Positions 19,334 to 28,810 of a stretch of DNA of 64,000 nucleotides are shown one piece after another. The stretch's first letter is position 1; each line of letters opens with the position of its first letter. A program made the position numbers and the translations under genes. The DNA lies in contig NZ_BJZT01000038.1 of the NCBI RefSeq assembly GCF_007992175.1, positions 25,213 through 89,212 of the forward strand, read 5' to 3'. This stretch comes from Methylobacterium haplocladii. Lineage in GTDB: Bacteria; Pseudomonadota; Alphaproteobacteria; Rhizobiales; Beijerinckiaceae. The notes under the pieces were generated by a model. It searched no databases, was not told the DNA's origin, and was given only the letters and a program-made list of their open reading frames with translations.

Positions 19334-19645
19334 ATGGTCATCCGTCGCCGCGTCCGAGCCGTCGTCGTGCCCGCCGTCCTCTGGACGGTGTCGGCGCTGG
19401 TGGGTGGCTATTTCCTGCTCCAGGCCGAGACGGGCAACCGCGGCATGGAGGCCAAGCGCGCGCTCAAGATCGAAGCCTACGGCCTCAACAAGGAGCTCGC
19501 CGCCGTGAAGGCCGAGCGGGCTACCTGGGAGCACCGCGTCTCTCTGCTTCGCTCCGAGCAGATCGACCGCGACCTGCTCGAGGAGCGCGCCCGCGTCGTC
19601 CTCGGCCGCGTCCACGCCAACGACGTCGTGATCATCGATCCCTGA
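19334..19645 (+). CDS. ftsB: FtsB/DivIC-type septum formation initiator
   Basis: Small bitopic division protein that joins FtsL and FtsQ in the divisome. The 103-residue product has an Arg-rich cytoplasmic start (MVIRRRVR), one membrane segment (about residues 9-28) and a periplasmic coiled coil (KRALKIEAYGLNKELAAVKAERATWEHRV). The typical C-terminal region contains LLEERARVVLG. Upstream in-frame ATGs at 19319 and 19322 are also possible; I used the one giving the usual N-terminus. It lies about 100 bases before pdhA, as in other Alphaproteobacteria. Confidence 0.88.
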   Translation: MVIRRRVRAVVVPAVLWTVSALVGGYFLLQAETGNRGMEAKRALKIEAYGLNKELAAVKAERATWEHRVSLLRSEQIDRDLLEERARVVLGRVHANDVVIIDP

Positions 19646-19742
19646 GCGCCGCGCTTCGGCGCTGCAGAATAGCTCACGCTCGCTTTCCGCTGTCCCGCGC
19701 CCTAGAACCCTCCCGAGGCAAGGCAGTTGCGGGAGGTCGCCG

Positions 19743-20792
19743 ATGGCAGCAGGCAGCGATGCGGGCAAGGCCGCCACGAGCGCGGATGCGCCGCAGCACC
19801 AGCCGGCGCCGAACATCCCGCAATTCACCAAGGACGAGGATCTCCACGCCTATCGGGAGATGCTGCTGATCCGCCGCTTCGAGGAGAAGGCGGGCCAGCT
19901 CTACGGCATGGGGCTCATCGGCGGCTTCTGCCACCTCTATATCGGCCAGGAGGCCGTGGTGGTCGGCCTGCAGATGGCCTCGACCGACGGCGACCAGGTC
20001 ATCACCGGATACCGCGACCACGGCCACATGCTGGCCACCGGCATGGACGCCAAGGGCGTCATGGCCGAGCTGACCGGCCGCCGCGGCGGCTACAGCCGCG
20101 GCAAGGGCGGCTCGATGCACATGTTTTCGCGCGAGAAGCAGTTCTTCGGCGGGCACGGCATCGTCGGTGCGCAGGTCTCCCTCGGCACCGGCCTCGCCTT
20201 CGCCGACGCCTATACGAAGAACGGCAAGGTCAGCTTCACCTATATGGGCGACGGCGCGGCCAACCAGGGTCAGGTCTACGAGAGCTTCAACATGGCGGCG
20301 CTGTGGAAGCTGCCGGTGGTCTATGTGGTCGAGAACAACCGCTACGCCATGGGCACCTCGGTCGCCCGCGCCTCGGCCCAGACCGATTTTTCGAAGCGCG
20401 GCCTCTCCTTCGGCATCCCCGGCGAGCAGGTTGACGGCATGGACGTGCGCACCGTGCGCGAGGCGGCCGTGCGCGCCGTCGAGCATGCGCGATCGGGGCA
20501 GGGGCCTTTCATCCTCGAGATGCAGACCTACCGCTATCGCGGCCACTCGATGTCCGACCCGGCCAAGTACCGGACCAAGGACGAGGTCTCGAAGATGCGC
20601 GACGAGCACGACCCGATCGAGATGGTGCGCAAGCGCCTGATCGAGGCGCACGGCGTCTCCGAGGCCGACCTGAAGGCGACCGACGGAAAGATCCGCGAGA
20701 TCGTCAACGACGCGGCCGAGTTCGCGACCCACGATCCCGAGCCCGATCCGAAGGAGCTCTGGACCGACATCCTGCTGGAGGCCAGCGCCTGA
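19743..20792 (+). CDS. pdhA: Pyruvate dehydrogenase E1 component, alpha subunit
   Basis: Thiamine-diphosphate-dependent decarboxylase subunit of the pyruvate dehydrogenase complex, which makes acetyl-CoA from pyruvate. The 349-residue protein has an Ala-rich leader of about 25 residues, then RRFEEKAGQLYGMG, the E1-alpha active-site region GGHGIVGAQ, and the ThDP motif MGDGAANQGQ...ENNRYAMGT. It also has the loop YRYRGHSMSDPAKYR, where the serine corresponds to the E1 phosphorylation-loop position of mitochondrial enzymes. It is the first gene of the pdh group, followed 54 bases later by pdhB. Confidence 0.97.
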   Translation: MAAGSDAGKAATSADAPQHQPAPNIPQFTKDEDLHAYREMLLIRRFEEKAGQLYGMGLIGGFCHLYIGQEAVVVGLQMASTDGDQVITGYRDHGHMLATGMDAKGVMAELTGRRGGYSRGKGGSMHMFSREKQFFGGHGIVGAQVSLGTGLAFADAYTKNGKVSFTYMGDGAANQGQVYESFNMAALWKLPVVYVVENNRYAMGTSVARASAQTDFSKRGLSFGIPGEQVDGMDVRTVREAAVRAVEHARSGQGPFILEMQTYRYRGHSMSDPAKYRTKDEVSKMRDEHDPIEMVRKRLIEAHGVSEADLKATDGKIREIVNDAAEFATHDPEPDPKELWTDILLEASA

Positions 20793-20846
20793 GCCCCGCT
20801 CGGCCAGCCGACCACCCCACGCGACCGGATCGATAGAGCAGCGTTC

Positions 20847-22298
20847 ATGGCGACCGACATCCTGATGCCCGCCCTCTCGCCAACCATGGAGGAGGGCAAG
20901 CTCGCCAAGTGGCTCGTGAAGGAGGGCGACGCGGTGAAATCCGGCGACGTCCTCGCCGAGATCGAGACCGACAAGGCCACCATGGAGATCGAGGCGATCG
21001 ACGAGGGCGTGCTGGCGAAGATCCTGGTGCCGGACGGCACCGAGAACGTCGCCGTCAACACGCCGATCGCGATCATCGCCGGCGAGGGCGAGGACGTCGC
21101 CGCGGCGGCGGCCGGCGGCGGCAGACCGAAGGCGAACGGGAAGGACGGCGCCCAGCCCGCGCCCACGCCGGACATGGATTCCGAGGGCATGGCGGACGCG
21201 TCGTCCGCAACCGCCAAGACCGGCGACGACTCGGCCCCAAAAACCCCGGCCGCACCGGCCGTCGTCACCAACGCGGCCGCCGCGCCGGTGATGGCGGAAT
21301 TCCCGGCCGATACGCCGATGGTCTCGATGACCGTCCGCGAGGCGCTGCGCGATGCCATGGCCGAGGAGATGCGCGCGAACGACAAGGTCTTCGTGATGGG
21401 CGAGGAGGTCGCCGAGTACCAGGGCGCCTACAAGGTCACGCAGGGGCTGCTGCAGGAATTCGGCGCGCGGCGCGTCGTCGACACCCCGATCACCGAGCAC
21501 GGCTTCGCCGGCATCGCGGTGGGCGCCGCCTTCACGGGCCTCCGGCCGATCTGCGAGTTCATGACCTTCAACTTCGCCATGCAGGCGATCGACCACATCA
21601 TCAACTCGGCGGCCAAGACGCTCTACATGTCCGGCGGCCAGCTCGGTTGTCCCATCGTGTTCCGCGGCCCCAACGGCGCGGCCGCCCGCGTCGGCGCTCA
21701 GCACAGCCACGACTATTCGGCGTGGTACTCGAACGTGCCGGGCCTGAAGGTGGTTGCGCCCTACACGGCCTCCGACGCCAAGGGCCTGCTGAAGGCCGCG
21801 ATCCGCGACCCCAACCCGGTGATCTTCCTGGAGAACGAGATCCTCTACGGCCAGAGCTTTCCGGTGCCGCAGCTCGACGACTTCGTGCTGCCAATCGGCA
21901 AGGCCAAGGTCCATCGGCCCGGCACGGACGTGACCATCGTCTCCTTCTCCATCGGCATGACCTACGCCCTCAAGGCGGCGCAGGCGCTCGCCGAGCAGGG
22001 CATCGAGGCTGAGGTGATCGACCTGCGCACGCTGCGCCCCATGGACACCGACACCGTCGTCGCCTCGGTGAAGAAGACCGGCCGCTGCGTCACCGTGGAG
22101 GAGGGCTTTCCGCAGAGCGGCATCGGCGCCGAGATCGTGGCCCGCCTCATGGTCGACGCCTTCGATTACCTCGACGCCCCTGTGCTGCGCGTGACCGGCA
22201 AGGACGTGCCGATGCCGTATGCGGCGAACCTCGAGAAGCTGGCTCTGCCGAACGTGGCCGGGGTGATCGCGGCGGCGAAGGCGGTTTGTTATCGATGA
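20847..22298 (+). CDS. pdhB: Pyruvate dehydrogenase E1 beta subunit with N-terminal lipoyl domain
   Basis: The 483-residue protein is a fusion. Residues 1-80 are a lipoyl domain with the lipoylation lysine K43 in EIETDKATMEIEA. A flexible Ala/Pro-rich linker follows (about 85-150), then a complete E1-beta (transketolase-like) domain starting at VSMTVREALRDAMAEEM, with VMGEEVAEYQGAYKVTQGL and EEGFPQSGIGAEI. A lipoyl domain on E1-beta is characteristic of Hyphomicrobiales-type complexes, which then carry lipoyl groups on both E1-beta and E2. It lies between pdhA and the DUF5076 gene. Confidence 0.97.
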   Translation: MATDILMPALSPTMEEGKLAKWLVKEGDAVKSGDVLAEIETDKATMEIEAIDEGVLAKILVPDGTENVAVNTPIAIIAGEGEDVAAAAAGGGRPKANGKDGAQPAPTPDMDSEGMADASSATAKTGDDSAPKTPAAPAVVTNAAAAPVMAEFPADTPMVSMTVREALRDAMAEEMRANDKVFVMGEEVAEYQGAYKVTQGLLQEFGARRVVDTPITEHGFAGIAVGAAFTGLRPICEFMTFNFAMQAIDHIINSAAKTLYMSGGQLGCPIVFRGPNGAAARVGAQHSHDYSAWYSNVPGLKVVAPYTASDAKGLLKAAIRDPNPVIFLENEILYGQSFPVPQLDDFVLPIGKAKVHRPGTDVTIVSFSIGMTYALKAAQALAEQGIEAEVIDLRTLRPMDTDTVVASVKKTGRCVTVEEGFPQSGIGAEIVARLMVDAFDYLDAPVLRVTGKDVPMPYAANLEKLALPNVAGVIAAAKAVCYR

Positions 22299-22341
22299 GG
22301 TCGTGGCTGGGCCGCTCATTCCTCCGTCCAGGCTGCACGTG

Positions 22342-22617
22342 ATGACCGAAAAATTCGCCGAACTCGCCATTCCCCCCGACGCCCTCGAACAGGGCGGCAT
22401 CGAGGTGCTGCGCGCGGCCGTCGTCGACGGCGCCGTGAGCGTGGCCCTACGCCGCTCGTTCGACGATCCCGCCACCTGGGGCCGCCTGCTGATCGACCTC
22501 GCCCGCCAAGCGGCGCGCGCTTACGCGCTGGAGACGGACATGTCGGAGGAGGAGGCGTTCGAGCGCATCCGCGCGGGCATCGAGGCCGAGAGCCTCGACC
22601 CCGGCAGCTTCAACTGA
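22342..22617 (+). CDS. DUF5076 protein encoded within the pdh gene cluster
   Basis: A 91-residue soluble protein of family DUF5076. It has the conserved GGIEVLRAAVVDGAVSVALRRSFDDPATWGRLLIDLARQ core and an acidic helical tail (SEEEAFERIRAGIEAE). No function is established. It sits 43 bases after pdhB and 27 bases before pdhC, all on the same strand, so co-expression with pyruvate dehydrogenase is likely. A role as a regulator or assembly factor of the complex is inference only. The ATG at 22342 was chosen over one 39 bases upstream. Confidence 0.85.
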   Translation: MTEKFAELAIPPDALEQGGIEVLRAAVVDGAVSVALRRSFDDPATWGRLLIDLARQAARAYALETDMSEEEAFERIRAGIEAESLDPGSFN

Positions 22618-22644
22618 CCGATCGCACGGGAACCGAGAAAAACC

Positions 22645-24030
22645 ATGCCGATCAACGTGCTGATGCCCGCCCTGTCTCCGACCATGGAGAAGGGCAACCT
22701 CGCCAAATGGCTGAAGAAGGAGGGCGACACGGTCAGATCCGGCGACATCCTCGCCGAGATCGAGACCGACAAGGCCACCATGGAAGTCGAGGCGATCGAC
22801 GAGGGTATCCTGGCCAAGATCGTCGTGCCCGAGGGCACCGCCGACGTGCCGGTGAACGACCTGATCGCGCTGATCGCAGGGGAGGGCGAGGATCCCGCCG
22901 GCGTCACGGCGGCGTCGGGCAGCGCACCTGCTGTCAAGACGGCGGCCAAGCCCGCCCAGACGGCGGACGCGAACGTCGCGCCCGGCGGCGGTCATCGGGA
23001 GGACGCCCGCGTCGATGCCGCTCCCGAGGGCGCGAGGACGAACGGCGCCGCTGAGCCGGCAAAGACTCGCGTCTTCGCCTCGCCCCTCGCCCGACGCATC
23101 GCGGGACAGGAGGGCATCGACCTTTCGGCGCTGAAGGGCTCCGGCCCGCACGGCCGGGTGATCGCCGCCGACGTGCAGGCGGCCAAGGCGGCGGGCACCG
23201 GCAAGCCCACGCCGACGACCACGACGGCGCCAAAGGCCGCCTCCACGCCGCCAGCCCCGGCGGCGCCGGCAGCCGGTGCTCCTGCCGGTCTCGGCCTCGA
23301 TCAGGTCCGCGGCTTCTACAAGGAGGGCACCTACGAGGAGGTGCCCCTCGACGGCATGCGCAAGACCATCGCCAAGCGCCTCACCGAGGCGATGCAGGTC
23401 GCCCCGCATTTCTACCTGACGGTGGATTGCGAGATCGACGCGCTGATGGGGCTACGCGAGCAGATCAACAGGAGCGCCGGCAAGGACAGGGACGGCAAGC
23501 CGGCCTTCAAGCTGTCGGTCAACGACTTCATCATCAAGGCGATGGGTCTGGCGCTCACCCGGGTGCCCGCCGCCAACGCCGTCTGGGCGGTGGACCGGGT
23601 GCTGCGCTTCAAGCATGCCGAGGTCGGCGTCGCGGTGGCGATCGACGGCGGCCTGTTCACGCCGGTGATCCGCGAGGCGGACCGGAAGACGCTCTCCACC
23701 ATCTCCAACGAGATGAAGGATTTTGCCGCCCGCGCCCGTGCCAAAAAGCTGAAGCCGGAGGAATACCAGGGCGGCGTCACCTCGGTCTCGAACCTCGGCA
23801 TGTTCGGCATCAAGCACTTCACCGCCGTGATCAACCCGCCCCAGTCGAGCATCCTCGCCGTCGGCGCCGGCGAGAAGCGCATCGTCGTCAGGGACGGTGC
23901 CCCGGCGGTCGCCCAAGTCATGACGGCGACCCTCTCCTGCGATCACCGCGTGCTCGACGGGGCGCTCGGTGCCGAACTGATCGCGGCGTTCAAGGGGCTG
24001 ATCGAGAACCCGATGGGGATGCTGGTTTGA
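22645..24030 (+). CDS. pdhC: Dihydrolipoamide acetyltransferase (pyruvate dehydrogenase E2)
   Basis: E2 core of the pyruvate dehydrogenase complex, transferring acetyl groups from lipoate to CoA. The 461-residue protein has one lipoyl domain (K43 in ETDKATMEVEA) and Ala/Pro linkers. A peripheral subunit-binding domain follows (about residues 140-178, FASPLARRIAGQEGIDL...GSGPHGRV), then a catalytic acyltransferase domain (about 230-461) ending in SCDHRVLDGALGAEL, whose His and Asp are the active-site pair. Its lipoyl domain is almost identical to that of pdhB, consistent with duplication within the operon. A repeat element follows the stop. Confidence 0.97.
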   Translation: MPINVLMPALSPTMEKGNLAKWLKKEGDTVRSGDILAEIETDKATMEVEAIDEGILAKIVVPEGTADVPVNDLIALIAGEGEDPAGVTAASGSAPAVKTAAKPAQTADANVAPGGGHREDARVDAAPEGARTNGAAEPAKTRVFASPLARRIAGQEGIDLSALKGSGPHGRVIAADVQAAKAAGTGKPTPTTTTAPKAASTPPAPAAPAAGAPAGLGLDQVRGFYKEGTYEEVPLDGMRKTIAKRLTEAMQVAPHFYLTVDCEIDALMGLREQINRSAGKDRDGKPAFKLSVNDFIIKAMGLALTRVPAANAVWAVDRVLRFKHAEVGVAVAIDGGLFTPVIREADRKTLSTISNEMKDFAARARAKKLKPEEYQGGVTSVSNLGMFGIKHFTAVINPPQSSILAVGAGEKRIVVRDGAPAVAQVMTATLSCDHRVLDGALGAELIAAFKGLIENPMGMLV

Positions 24031-24063
24031 TGGCGGCGGGCCGCGTCGATTGCGCGGACGCTC

Positions 24064-24164
24064 TTCCCTCCCCCTCGTGGGGAGGGATTGAGGGTGGGGG
24101 TCGGGACGAGGTACCGGCGCCTGATGCGGTACTACCCCTGCCCCTCCCGGCAAGGAGGAGGGGA
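24064..24164. repeat. C-rich/G-rich palindromic repeat, family A
   Basis: An about 100-base element after pdhC. The left end is a CCCTCCCC-CTCG-TGGGGAGGG hairpin followed by GAGGGTGGGGGT. The right end carries ACCCCTGCCCCTCC and GGAGGAGGGG, so the two ends also pair with each other. The same plan occurs at 24571-24740 and 50679-50788. It may act as a transcription or mRNA-decay boundary in the pdh region. Confidence 0.7.
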
Positions 24165-24193
24165 TCGCCGTTGCGTACTGAACAAGCGTGACG

Positions 24194-24748
24194 ATGCCCT
24201 GGAGCGAAGCGCCCGTTAAGCCGATGACGCCGCGAGCCGCAGCAAGCGCCCGCGTGCTTCGACAGCGTCTCACGGAACCGGATAAGCGGCTCTGGTGGCA
24301 TCTGCGCCATCGATTGCCCATCGCCGGCACGCATTTTCGGCGTCAGGTGCCGATCGGCCAATACGTCGCCGACTTCTGCTGCCTATCTGCGCGACTCGTC
24401 ATCGAAGTCGACGGCGGCGGCCACAGCTACGATGCCAAAGCTGCCGACGACGCACGCCGCACGGCGGTGCTGGAGGCAGGCGGCTACCAAGTTCTGCGCT
24501 TCACCAACGGCGAGGTGATGCGCGAGATCGATAACGTGCTGGACACCATCTTCGCTGCGATCACCGCGGGTTCCCCTCCCCATTGCGGGGGGGTCAGGGG
24601 TGGGGGTGGCGCCCCCGAACTCAGGCTTCAACGAAGACAGTGCAGTCAGCCGAAGAAAAGGCTCGCCGCCCAACGCGACACCGCACGACGCAAACGGAAC
24701 CACCCCCACCCCCGGCCCCTCCCCGCAAGGGGGAGGGGAGAAGGCTGA
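24194..24748 (+). CDS. DUF559 (Vsr-like endonuclease fold) protein
   Basis: The first about 125 of 184 residues form a DUF559 domain, an endonuclease-like fold related to very-short-patch repair enzymes. Visible motifs are RRQVPIGQYVADFCCLSARLVIEVDGG, with the acidic pair DF and E-x-D of the active site, and GYQVLRFTNGEVM. The last about 60 residues are encoded by a palindromic repeat (HPHPRPLPARGRGEG at the end), so the natural tail was probably replaced or extended. An in-frame GTG lies two codons earlier (24188). The gene is inserted between pdhC and lpd with a repeat on each side. DUF559 genes are common, mobile-looking and of unproven function. Confidence 0.8.
   Translation: MPWSEAPVKPMTPRAAASARVLRQRLTEPDKRLWWHLRHRLPIAGTHFRRQVPIGQYVADFCCLSARLVIEVDGGGHSYDAKAADDARRTAVLEAGGYQVLRFTNGEVMREIDNVLDTIFAAITAGSPPHCGGVRGGGGAPELRLQRRQCSQPKKRLAAQRDTARRKRNHPHPRPLPARGRGEG
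24571..24740. repeat. C-rich/G-rich palindromic repeat, family A, overlapping a coding end
   Basis: An inverted pair: the left part at 24571-24620 (CCCCTCCCC-ATTG-GGGGGG, then GGGGTGGGGGTGG) and the right part at 24700-24740 (CCACCCCCACCCC, then CCCCTCCCC-GCAA-GGGGGAGGGG). The arms are separated by about 80 bases. It encodes the C-terminal residues of the DUF559 protein and ends 16 bases before the lpd start. Confidence 0.75.
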
Positions 24749-24755
24749 GAGCTGA

Positions 24756-26177
<1,422 letters not shown>

Positions 26178-26178
26178 G

Positions 26179-26276
26179 CACCGTCATCGCGAGCCGAAGG
26201 CGAAGCGATCCAGCGCCGACGCCCTGACGGTCCGGCTGTGGCCCTGGATTGCTTCGCTACGCTCGCAATGACGGTG
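26179..26276. repeat. Palindromic repeat, family B (imperfect copy)
   Basis: An element of about 98 bases immediately after lpd. The left arm CACCGTCATCGCGAGC...GCGAAGCGATCCAG pairs with the right arm CTGGATTGCTTCG...GCTCGCAATGACGGTG. It is the same family as the perfect copy at 44258-44347, but with diverged arms. It likely forms a long hairpin at the end of the lpd transcript. Confidence 0.8.
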
Positions 26277-26304
26277 GCGAGCCATCACGCGGCGGGCGAT
26301 TGCC

Positions 26305-26571
26305 TCAATGCCGCGTCTCGTCGTCCGGCTGCGCCACCGGCTCGGCCACCAGCGCATCGGTGAGCGGGAACTCCAGCACCACCTCCTCGCTCGCGTCGGT
26401 CACGAAGATCACCGCCTGGAACAGGGCCGGGTCGCTCTCCGCGCCCTGGAGGAGCTGGAGAGCGAGGGTGCGGGCGGCATTCCAGGCGGCGTCCGGGTCG
26501 GCGAGGTCGCGACCGTCGGGGTCGACGATGACGTCGTCGTCGATATGGGTGTGGAAGAAGTAGCGGGGCAT
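26305..26571 (-). CDS. DUF6894 family protein
   Basis: An 88-residue protein of the DUF6894 type, common as many paralogues in Methylobacterium. The family signature is MPRYFFHTHIDDDVIVDPDGRDLADPDAAWNAA, with the later FPLTDAL. It has no signal peptide or membrane segment. The function is unknown. It lies 5 bases after a DUF3606 gene on the same strand; both are probably one small transcription unit. Confidence 0.8.
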   Translation of the reverse strand: MPRYFFHTHIDDDVIVDPDGRDLADPDAAWNAARTLALQLLQGAESDPALFQAVIFVTDASEEVVLEFPLTDALVAEPVAQPDDETRH

Positions 26572-26576
26572 GGGCG

Positions 26577-26759
26577 TCAGCGCTTCTTGCCGAGTTCGGC
26601 GGCGATGTCCTTGGTCATGCGGCCGACCTTGCGATGGGCCGCCGTGAGCTGGTCCTGGGTCACGCCCCAGCGCTTCATCCAGTACTCGACGGCCTTGCGC
26701 TCGGAGAGGTCGAGCCGGTCCTTGTCGATGAAGCCGCGCTTGTCCTTGAGACCCGCCAT
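26577..26759 (-). CDS. DUF3606 family small protein
   Basis: A 60-residue basic protein matching DUF3606: DKRGFIDKDRLDLSERKAVEYWMKRWGVTQDQLTAAHRKVG, a helix-turn-helix-like small domain found in many Hyphomicrobiales paralogues. The start at 26759 has a GGAGCGATC context and gives the family length; the frame is open 51 codons further upstream without similarity. The function is not known. Confidence 0.82.
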   Translation of the reverse strand: MAGLKDKRGFIDKDRLDLSERKAVEYWMKRWGVTQDQLTAAHRKVGRMTKDIAAELGKKR

Positions 26760-26937
26760 GATCGCTCCTGTGAGGAGCCCGATGTCGGGTTCGGGGGAGG
26801 GGAGGTCAAGCGCCGTCTGCTCGCAGGAGGCGGCTGGGCGCGAAAACAGGCCTCCGCCCCGGACAATTTCGACGACACGGCGGAACACCGGGGCCCTCGA
26901 TAGCTTAACCATTCATCAAGACACGATGGAGCGTCCG

Positions 26938-27033
26938 ATGGGTGGGGAGCTGGTTGTATTCGTTCTCGCGGCCGCGACGTTCGCCGGCTACGTCTTCGGC
27001 AGCGACGCGCTCAAGGCCGACACACGGCACTGA
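26938..27033 (+). CDS. Possible 31-residue single-pass membrane peptide
   Basis: A short open frame encodes a peptide that is hydrophobic over residues 4-21 (ELVVFVLAAATFAGYVFG) with a short charged tail. A TGGAG ribosome-binding-like site lies 6 bases before the ATG. It occupies the gap between DUF3606 (minus) and PPK2 (minus). Chance occurrence is possible. An upstream ATG at 26926 would add four residues. Confidence 0.35.
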   Translation: MGGELVVFVLAAATFAGYVFGSDALKADTRH

Positions 27034-27048
27034 GCCAAGGCGCCTTCG

Positions 27049-27957
27049 TCAGAACCGATCCGGCACGTAGAAGTCCTGCGGGATCGGCTGCCGGGCGTAG
27101 TCCTCGTGGCGCACGCGCGGCGGCAGCGTCACCGGCGGGTGCGGAACATCGCCGTAGGGGATCTGCTGCAGCAAGTGGCTGATGCAGTTGAGGCGGGCGC
27201 GCTTCTTGTCCACCGCCTCGACGAGGCGCCAGGGCGCCTCCGGGATGTGCGTGCGGGCCAGCATCTCCTCCTTGGCGCGGGTGTAGTCCTCCCAGCGACT
27301 GCGTGATTCGACGTCCATCGGGCTGAGCTTCCACTGCTTCAACGGATCGTGGATGCGCATCTGGAAGCGGAATTCCTGCTCCTCGTCCGTGATCGAGAAC
27401 CAGTACTTGACGAGGATGATGCCGGAGCGGACGAGCATGCGCTCGAACTCGGGCACGGAGCGGAAGAATTCCTCCACCTCGCCCTCGGTGCAGAAGCCCA
27501 TCACCCGCTCGACGCCGGCGCGGTTGTACCAGGAGCGATCGAACAGCACGATCTCGCCGGCCGCCGGGAGATGGGCGACGTAGCGCTGGAAATACCATTG
27601 CGTGCGCTCGCGCTCGCTCGGGGCGGGCAGGGCCGCGACGCGGCAGATGCGCGGGTTGAGCCGCTGGGTGATGCGCTTGATCGCGCCGCCCTTGCCGGCC
27701 GAGTCGCGCCCCTCGAACAGCACGACCACCCGGAGCTTCTGGCTCTGCACCCAGTCCTGCAGGCGCACCAGTTCGTGCTGCAGACGCAGCAGCTCGCGGA
27801 AGTAGACCTTGCGGTCCATGCCCTTGGGCTTGTGTCCGGTCGCGGCCGAGGCGAGGCCTTCGAGGCGCTCGTCCTCGAGTTCGAGCTCGAACTCCTCGTC
27901 GTAGCTGTCGGCCAGCTCGCGGCGGATCGCCTCGATGGTGGCTGCGTCGTCGGTCAT
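27049..27957 (-). CDS. ppk2: Polyphosphate kinase 2 (PPK2)
   Basis: Transfers phosphate between polyphosphate and nucleoside diphosphates, regenerating ATP or GTP. The 302-residue, single-domain (class I-like) protein has Walker A FEGRDSAGKGGAIKRIT, lid region AALPAPSERERTQWYFQRY, Walker B LFDRSWYNRAGVERVMGF and IKYWFSI-like VKYWFSITDEEQ. An acidic N-terminal extension of about 60 residues precedes the domain. The start at 27957 was chosen because the frame further upstream shows no similarity. It is divergent from the aldolase gene. Confidence 0.95.
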   Translation of the reverse strand: MTDDAATIEAIRRELADSYDEEFELELEDERLEGLASAATGHKPKGMDRKVYFRELLRLQHELVRLQDWVQSQKLRVVVLFEGRDSAGKGGAIKRITQRLNPRICRVAALPAPSERERTQWYFQRYVAHLPAAGEIVLFDRSWYNRAGVERVMGFCTEGEVEEFFRSVPEFERMLVRSGIILVKYWFSITDEEQEFRFQMRIHDPLKQWKLSPMDVESRSRWEDYTRAKEEMLARTHIPEAPWRLVEAVDKKRARLNCISHLLQQIPYGDVPHPPVTLPPRVRHEDYARQPIPQDFYVPDRF

Positions 27958-28089
27958 GTCTCGGGGCTTCCGCTTGGATCGTCGCTCCGGGCTTAGACCG
28001 CGTTTCATGACAGCCCTGAGAAGGTCGGCGCCTTCCCGGTTGTCAGGGCCGCCGGCGTGGAGGAAGAGGGGGCGTCTCAGGAGGCCGCC

Positions 28090-28743
28090 ATGTCCCGCCA
28101 CACCGAATTCACGGTGCGCCAGTCGATCGTCGACGCGGCCCGCAGCCTGAGCGGGCTCGGCCTCAACCACGGCACCTCGGGCAACGTCTCGGTGCGCTGG
28201 GAGGACGGTTTGCTGATCACGCCGTCGGGCCTGCCCTACGAGCAGATGAGCGCCGACGACATCGTGCACCTGCGGATGGACGGCGGCTTCGACCATCCGC
28301 TGGTGCCCTCGAGCGAATGGCGCATCCACCGCGACATCCTGGAGGCCCGCGCCGACGTGAACGCGGTGGTCCACGCACATCCGATCCACTGCACGGCCTT
28401 CGCGATCTGCGGGATGGAGATCCCGGCGGTGCATTACATGATCGCGGCAGCAGGCGGACCGACGGTGCGCTGCAGCGGCTACGCCACCTTCGGCACGCCG
28501 GAGCTGTCGGAACTCGCCCTCGAAGCCTTGCAGGACCGCACCTGCTGCCTGCTCGCCAACCACGGCATGATCGCCACCGGGCCGGGGCTCGCCAAGGCGC
28601 TCTGGCTCGCGGTGGAGCTGGAAACCCTGTGCCGGCAATACGCAGTCGCTCTGCAGGTCGGCACGCCGCGCGTGCTGCCGGACGACGAGATCGCGCGGAA
28701 CGTAGAGAAGTTCAGGAGCTACGGGCCACGGCCGAAGGGGTGA
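28090..28743 (+). CDS. Class II aldolase (L-fuculose-phosphate aldolase-like)
   Basis: Zinc-dependent aldolase/adducin-fold enzyme of 217 residues. Visible motifs are the N-terminal NHGTSGNVSVR substrate loop, TPSGLPYEQM, the catalytic E in SSEWRIHRDI, and zinc ligands H in VVHAHPIH and NHG (LLANHGMI). The most likely substrates are a fuculose-1-phosphate or related sugar phosphate, but the neighbours (ppk2, moeA) give no pathway clue. The start is the ATG at 28090, behind an AGGAGG. Confidence 0.88.
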   Translation: MSRHTEFTVRQSIVDAARSLSGLGLNHGTSGNVSVRWEDGLLITPSGLPYEQMSADDIVHLRMDGGFDHPLVPSSEWRIHRDILEARADVNAVVHAHPIHCTAFAICGMEIPAVHYMIAAAGGPTVRCSGYATFGTPELSELALEALQDRTCCLLANHGMIATGPGLAKALWLAVELETLCRQYAVALQVGTPRVLPDDEIARNVEKFRSYGPRPKG

Positions 28744-28810
28744 GGCGGCTCGCATCGCTCCGGGGCGAACGCTTCGGTCGTGCGCGCGCCCCGATCGATC
28801 GAACGCCGTG

